In this document: positions 56,733 through 58,648 of the stretch, piece after piece | Position numbering within the stretch: position 1 is the stretch's first letter | How the letters are laid out: each line of letters opens with the position of its first letter | Assembly (NCBI GenBank): GCA_017495165.1 | Contig: JAFEII010000007.1 | Location: 1 to 58,648 of the forward strand | Origin: Hydromonas sp. | Lineage (GTDB): Bacteria; Pseudomonadota; Gammaproteobacteria; Burkholderiales; Burkholderiaceae | Length of the DNA stretch: 58,648 bases | Direction: 5' to 3' | Translations under genes and position numbers: made by a program | The notes under the pieces: generated by a model | The model's input: the letters and a program-made list of their open reading frames with translations, nothing else | Told to the model about the DNA's origin: nothing | The model's database searches: none

Positions 56733-57628
56733 TGCGTCGCTGGCTGTGCGTTTTTTTAACCTGCGGCTGGCTTGAAGCCGCTCATGTTCACGCCAGCCCC
56801 ATTCACATCACGGACGACACAGGCGCACACATCACGCTGGCAGCGCCCGCCAAGCGGATTGTGTCTTTATCGCCCGCCATTACCGAAAACCTGTTTTCGA
56901 TTGGCGCGGGTGATTTGATTGTGGGCACAAGCAGCCACAGCGACTATCCAGCGGGCGCAAGCGCCATTCCCATCACCTCCGATTTTCAAACCATCCAATT
57001 AGAGCGGATTGCCGCGCTCAAACCCGACCTCATCATTGCATGGCAAGGCGGCAACTCGCCCGCGCAATTGGCCGTATTGCAGCAACTCAACATCCCGATT
57101 TTTCAACAACAATCCCAAACCTTGGCCGACATTCCGTTAGCGCTCACTCAGCTCGCACGTTTGACCGCGCGTGAGCCAGCCGCCGCGCCCATCGTTCTAG
57201 CCGCCTATCAGCGCATCGCATTATTAAAAGACGCGCCCAGCCCCAATTTAAACGCGTTTTATCAAGTGTGGCACGCCCCACTCATGACCCTCAACCAGTC
57301 CAACTGGGTCAGCGATGCGCTCAACCGCTGCGGCGCGCGCAATATTTTTGCCAACGCCCCCATCACCGCACCCACCGTCAGCATGGAACCCGTGCTCGCG
57401 CTCAACCCCGAACTCATCATCACCGCCAGCGCCCAAGCCACCACCAACCAAAGCCTAGACGCGTGGCGCAGCTGGGGCAACTTAAGCGCGGTGCGGCACA
57501 ATGGGTTATTATTTGTTGACAGCGACGCCATGAACCGCGCCACCTTGCGCACACTGGATGCCGCCACCGACTTATGCCACAGCATCAACACCATCCGCAC
57601 CACCATCACGCGAGCCAACCATGTTTAA
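56732..57628 (+). CDS. BtuF-like periplasmic binding protein
   Basis: 298 residues with a signal peptide ending near HVHA. RIVSLSPAITENLFSIGAGD, GTSSHSDYP and PDLIIAWQGGNSPAQ are typical of the cobalamin/siderophore class with a helical backbone. A B12, haem or siderophore ligand is inferred; no permease or ATPase is adjacent. Cotranscribed with exbBD. Confidence 0.85.
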   Translation: MRRWLCVFLTCGWLEAAHVHASPIHITDDTGAHITLAAPAKRIVSLSPAITENLFSIGAGDLIVGTSSHSDYPAGASAIPITSDFQTIQLERIAALKPDLIIAWQGGNSPAQLAVLQQLNIPIFQQQSQTLADIPLALTQLARLTAREPAAAPIVLAAYQRIALLKDAPSPNLNAFYQVWHAPLMTLNQSNWVSDALNRCGARNIFANAPITAPTVSMEPVLALNPELIITASAQATTNQSLDAWRSWGNLSAVRHNGLLFVDSDAMNRATLRTLDAATDLCHSINTIRTTITRANHV

Positions 57629-58352
57629 AGTCGCCACCTACAACATCCACAAAGGCCAAACCCTATTCAAAGGCTGCAACTTAAGCGGCCTCAAACAAGG
57701 CCTGAACGAGCTCAACGCCGACATCATCTGCCTGCAAGAAGTCCAAGAAACCAGCCGCCGCCGCAGCGCATCCATCGACGCGCACGGCGCATCCCAACTG
57801 CTCGCCCTCCAAAGCAACCGCTACCCATACGCCGCCTACGGCGCCAACGCCGTGTACCACCACGGCCACCACGGCAACGCCATTTTGTCGCGCTACCCGA
57901 TTCAAAAATGGCAAAACATCGACGTCTCCGACCACCGCCTAGAGCAGCGCGGCATCCTACACGCCATTTTGCAGCACCCGCGTTTGGGCGACGTGCACGT
58001 TTTGTGCGCCCATTTTGGCCTATTTAAAGTCAGCCGCGTCCGCCAAGCCGTTGCCCTGATTGAACACGTCAAACAACACATCCCCGCAGACGCACCGCTG
58101 ATTATCGGCGGCGATTTTAACGACTGGAATTTACACGTCCATCAGGCACTCACCCACCAACTCCACGTAATTGACAGCATCGACCATGCGCACAAAAAAC
58201 ACCTCGGCCGCACCTTCCCCGTGCACTTGCCATGGTTCAAACTCGACCGCCTCTACACCCGCAACCTCAACGTGGTTGCCGCCCACGTCCACGCCAGCCC
58301 AGAATGGCGCCAACGCTCCGACCACGCCCCCATCAGCGCAACGTTTAAATAA
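57621..58352 (+). CDS. Endonuclease/exonuclease/phosphatase family protein
   Basis: 243 residues of the EEP fold: VATYNIHKG, ADIICLQEVQE (metal Glu), VHVLCAHFGLF, IIGGDFNDWN and a terminal SDHAPI. Related to YbhP-like proteins and, more distantly, sphingomyelinases. There is no signal peptide. The ATG overlaps the end of the BtuF-like gene by eight bases. Confidence 0.9.
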   Translation: MFKVATYNIHKGQTLFKGCNLSGLKQGLNELNADIICLQEVQETSRRRSASIDAHGASQLLALQSNRYPYAAYGANAVYHHGHHGNAILSRYPIQKWQNIDVSDHRLEQRGILHAILQHPRLGDVHVLCAHFGLFKVSRVRQAVALIEHVKQHIPADAPLIIGGDFNDWNLHVHQALTHQLHVIDSIDHAHKKHLGRTFPVHLPWFKLDRLYTRNLNVVAAHVHASPEWRQRSDHAPISATFK

Positions 58353-58364
58353 CCCACAAAACCA

Positions 58365-58648
58365 CGTCGTTGCGGGCTTGAACCGCAACCTCACAACTTA
58401 CCTCCCACCACGTCGTTGCGGGCTTGACCCGCAACCTCATAGCTTATCTCCCACCACGTCATTGCGGGCTTGACCCGCAACCTCACAACTTATCTCCCAC
58501 AACGTCATTGCGGGCTCGACCCGCAACCTCACAACTTATCTCCCATCACGTCATTGCGGGCTCGACCCGCAACCTCACAACTTATCTCCCACAACGTCAT
58601 TGCGGGCTTGACCCGCAACCTCACAACTTATCTCCCACAACGTCATTG
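58365..58648. repeat. 46-bp tandem array of REP-like palindromes
   Basis: Units start at 58365, 58411, 58457, 58503, 58549, 58595 and 58641, exactly 46 bp apart, and run off the right edge. Each holds the inverted repeat TTGCGGG-5-CCCGCAA. Linkers are conserved with scattered point changes. No gene is seen in 58353-58648. Confidence 0.95.

Noticed and set aside
58365-58648. CRISPR array
   Set aside because: The period is regular, but the linkers are conserved rather than unique and each unit is itself palindromic; no cas gene is present.

Overview
The window looks like a chromosomal segment of a betaproteobacterium, probably Burkholderiales. Evidence: a dapA-bamC-MBL run, bamE next to dapB, an amgK-murU pair divergent from lptD, a beta-type regulatory PTS (EIIA-Man, HPr, EI), and ribF-ileS-lspA. 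The backbone has roughly balanced GC. I cannot name the genus from sequence alone.

Layout. At 1-1453 (minus) is the N-terminal part of a YadA-type trimeric autotransporter adhesin running off the left edge. 1.8-15.7 kb: a LysE/RhtB exporter, mpl, a moeB/thiF E1-like gene, an FbpABC iron transporter with a Fur-box promoter, a secreted SMP-30-like propeller, murU-amgK, lptD, a carboxymuconolactone decarboxylase-like gene and a MerR regulator. 15.8-16.7 kb: a tandem duplication of a tRNA-Arg(ACG)-rpsU cassette. 16.9-20.5 kb: dapA, bamC, an MBL hydrolase and a HARE-HTH/GIY-YIG nuclease. 20.7-22.4 kb: a secreted repeat protein and transposase debris. 22.4-27.8 kb: bacteriohemerythrin, tsaC/sua5, purK, ptsI, ptsH and EIIA-Man. 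27.9-33.2 kb: two pseudouridine synthases, yedI, ltrA, an EF-hand protein and an IS3 remnant. 33.2-46.2 kb: a nine-gene minus-strand capsule locus. 46.2-47.4 kb: IS debris and two small lipoproteins. 47.5-58.4 kb: ribF, ileS, lspA, a DUF1345 gene, a MATE pump, bamE, dapB, exbB, exbD, a BtuF-like binding protein and an EEP-family phosphodiesterase. The right edge is a 46-bp tandem REP-like array.

The main discovery is the capsule locus. Read from its promoter it encodes UDP-GlcNAc dehydrogenase, UDP-HexNAcA 4-epimerase, an SGNH+TPR protein, a GT4 glycosyltransferase, a Wza-like exporter lipoprotein, an ABC permease, an ABC ATPase, a KpsE-type co-polymerase, and a TPR+LpxL-like acyltransferase. 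This is the gene order and domain content of the Salmonella Typhi Vi antigen locus (tviBCDE-vexABCDE). Its regulator tviA is missing; instead four 11-bp phased direct repeats sit upstream of tviB. Transposase remnants of at least two families flank the locus, and it is visibly more AT-rich than the backbone, so it looks horizontally acquired.

Envelope biology dominates the rest: peptidoglycan recycling (mpl, amgK, murU), LPS transport (lptD), BAM lipoproteins (bamC, bamE), lipoprotein maturation (lspA), DAP/lysine synthesis (dapA, dapB) and iron or cofactor uptake (fbpABC, exbBD, the BtuF-like gene).
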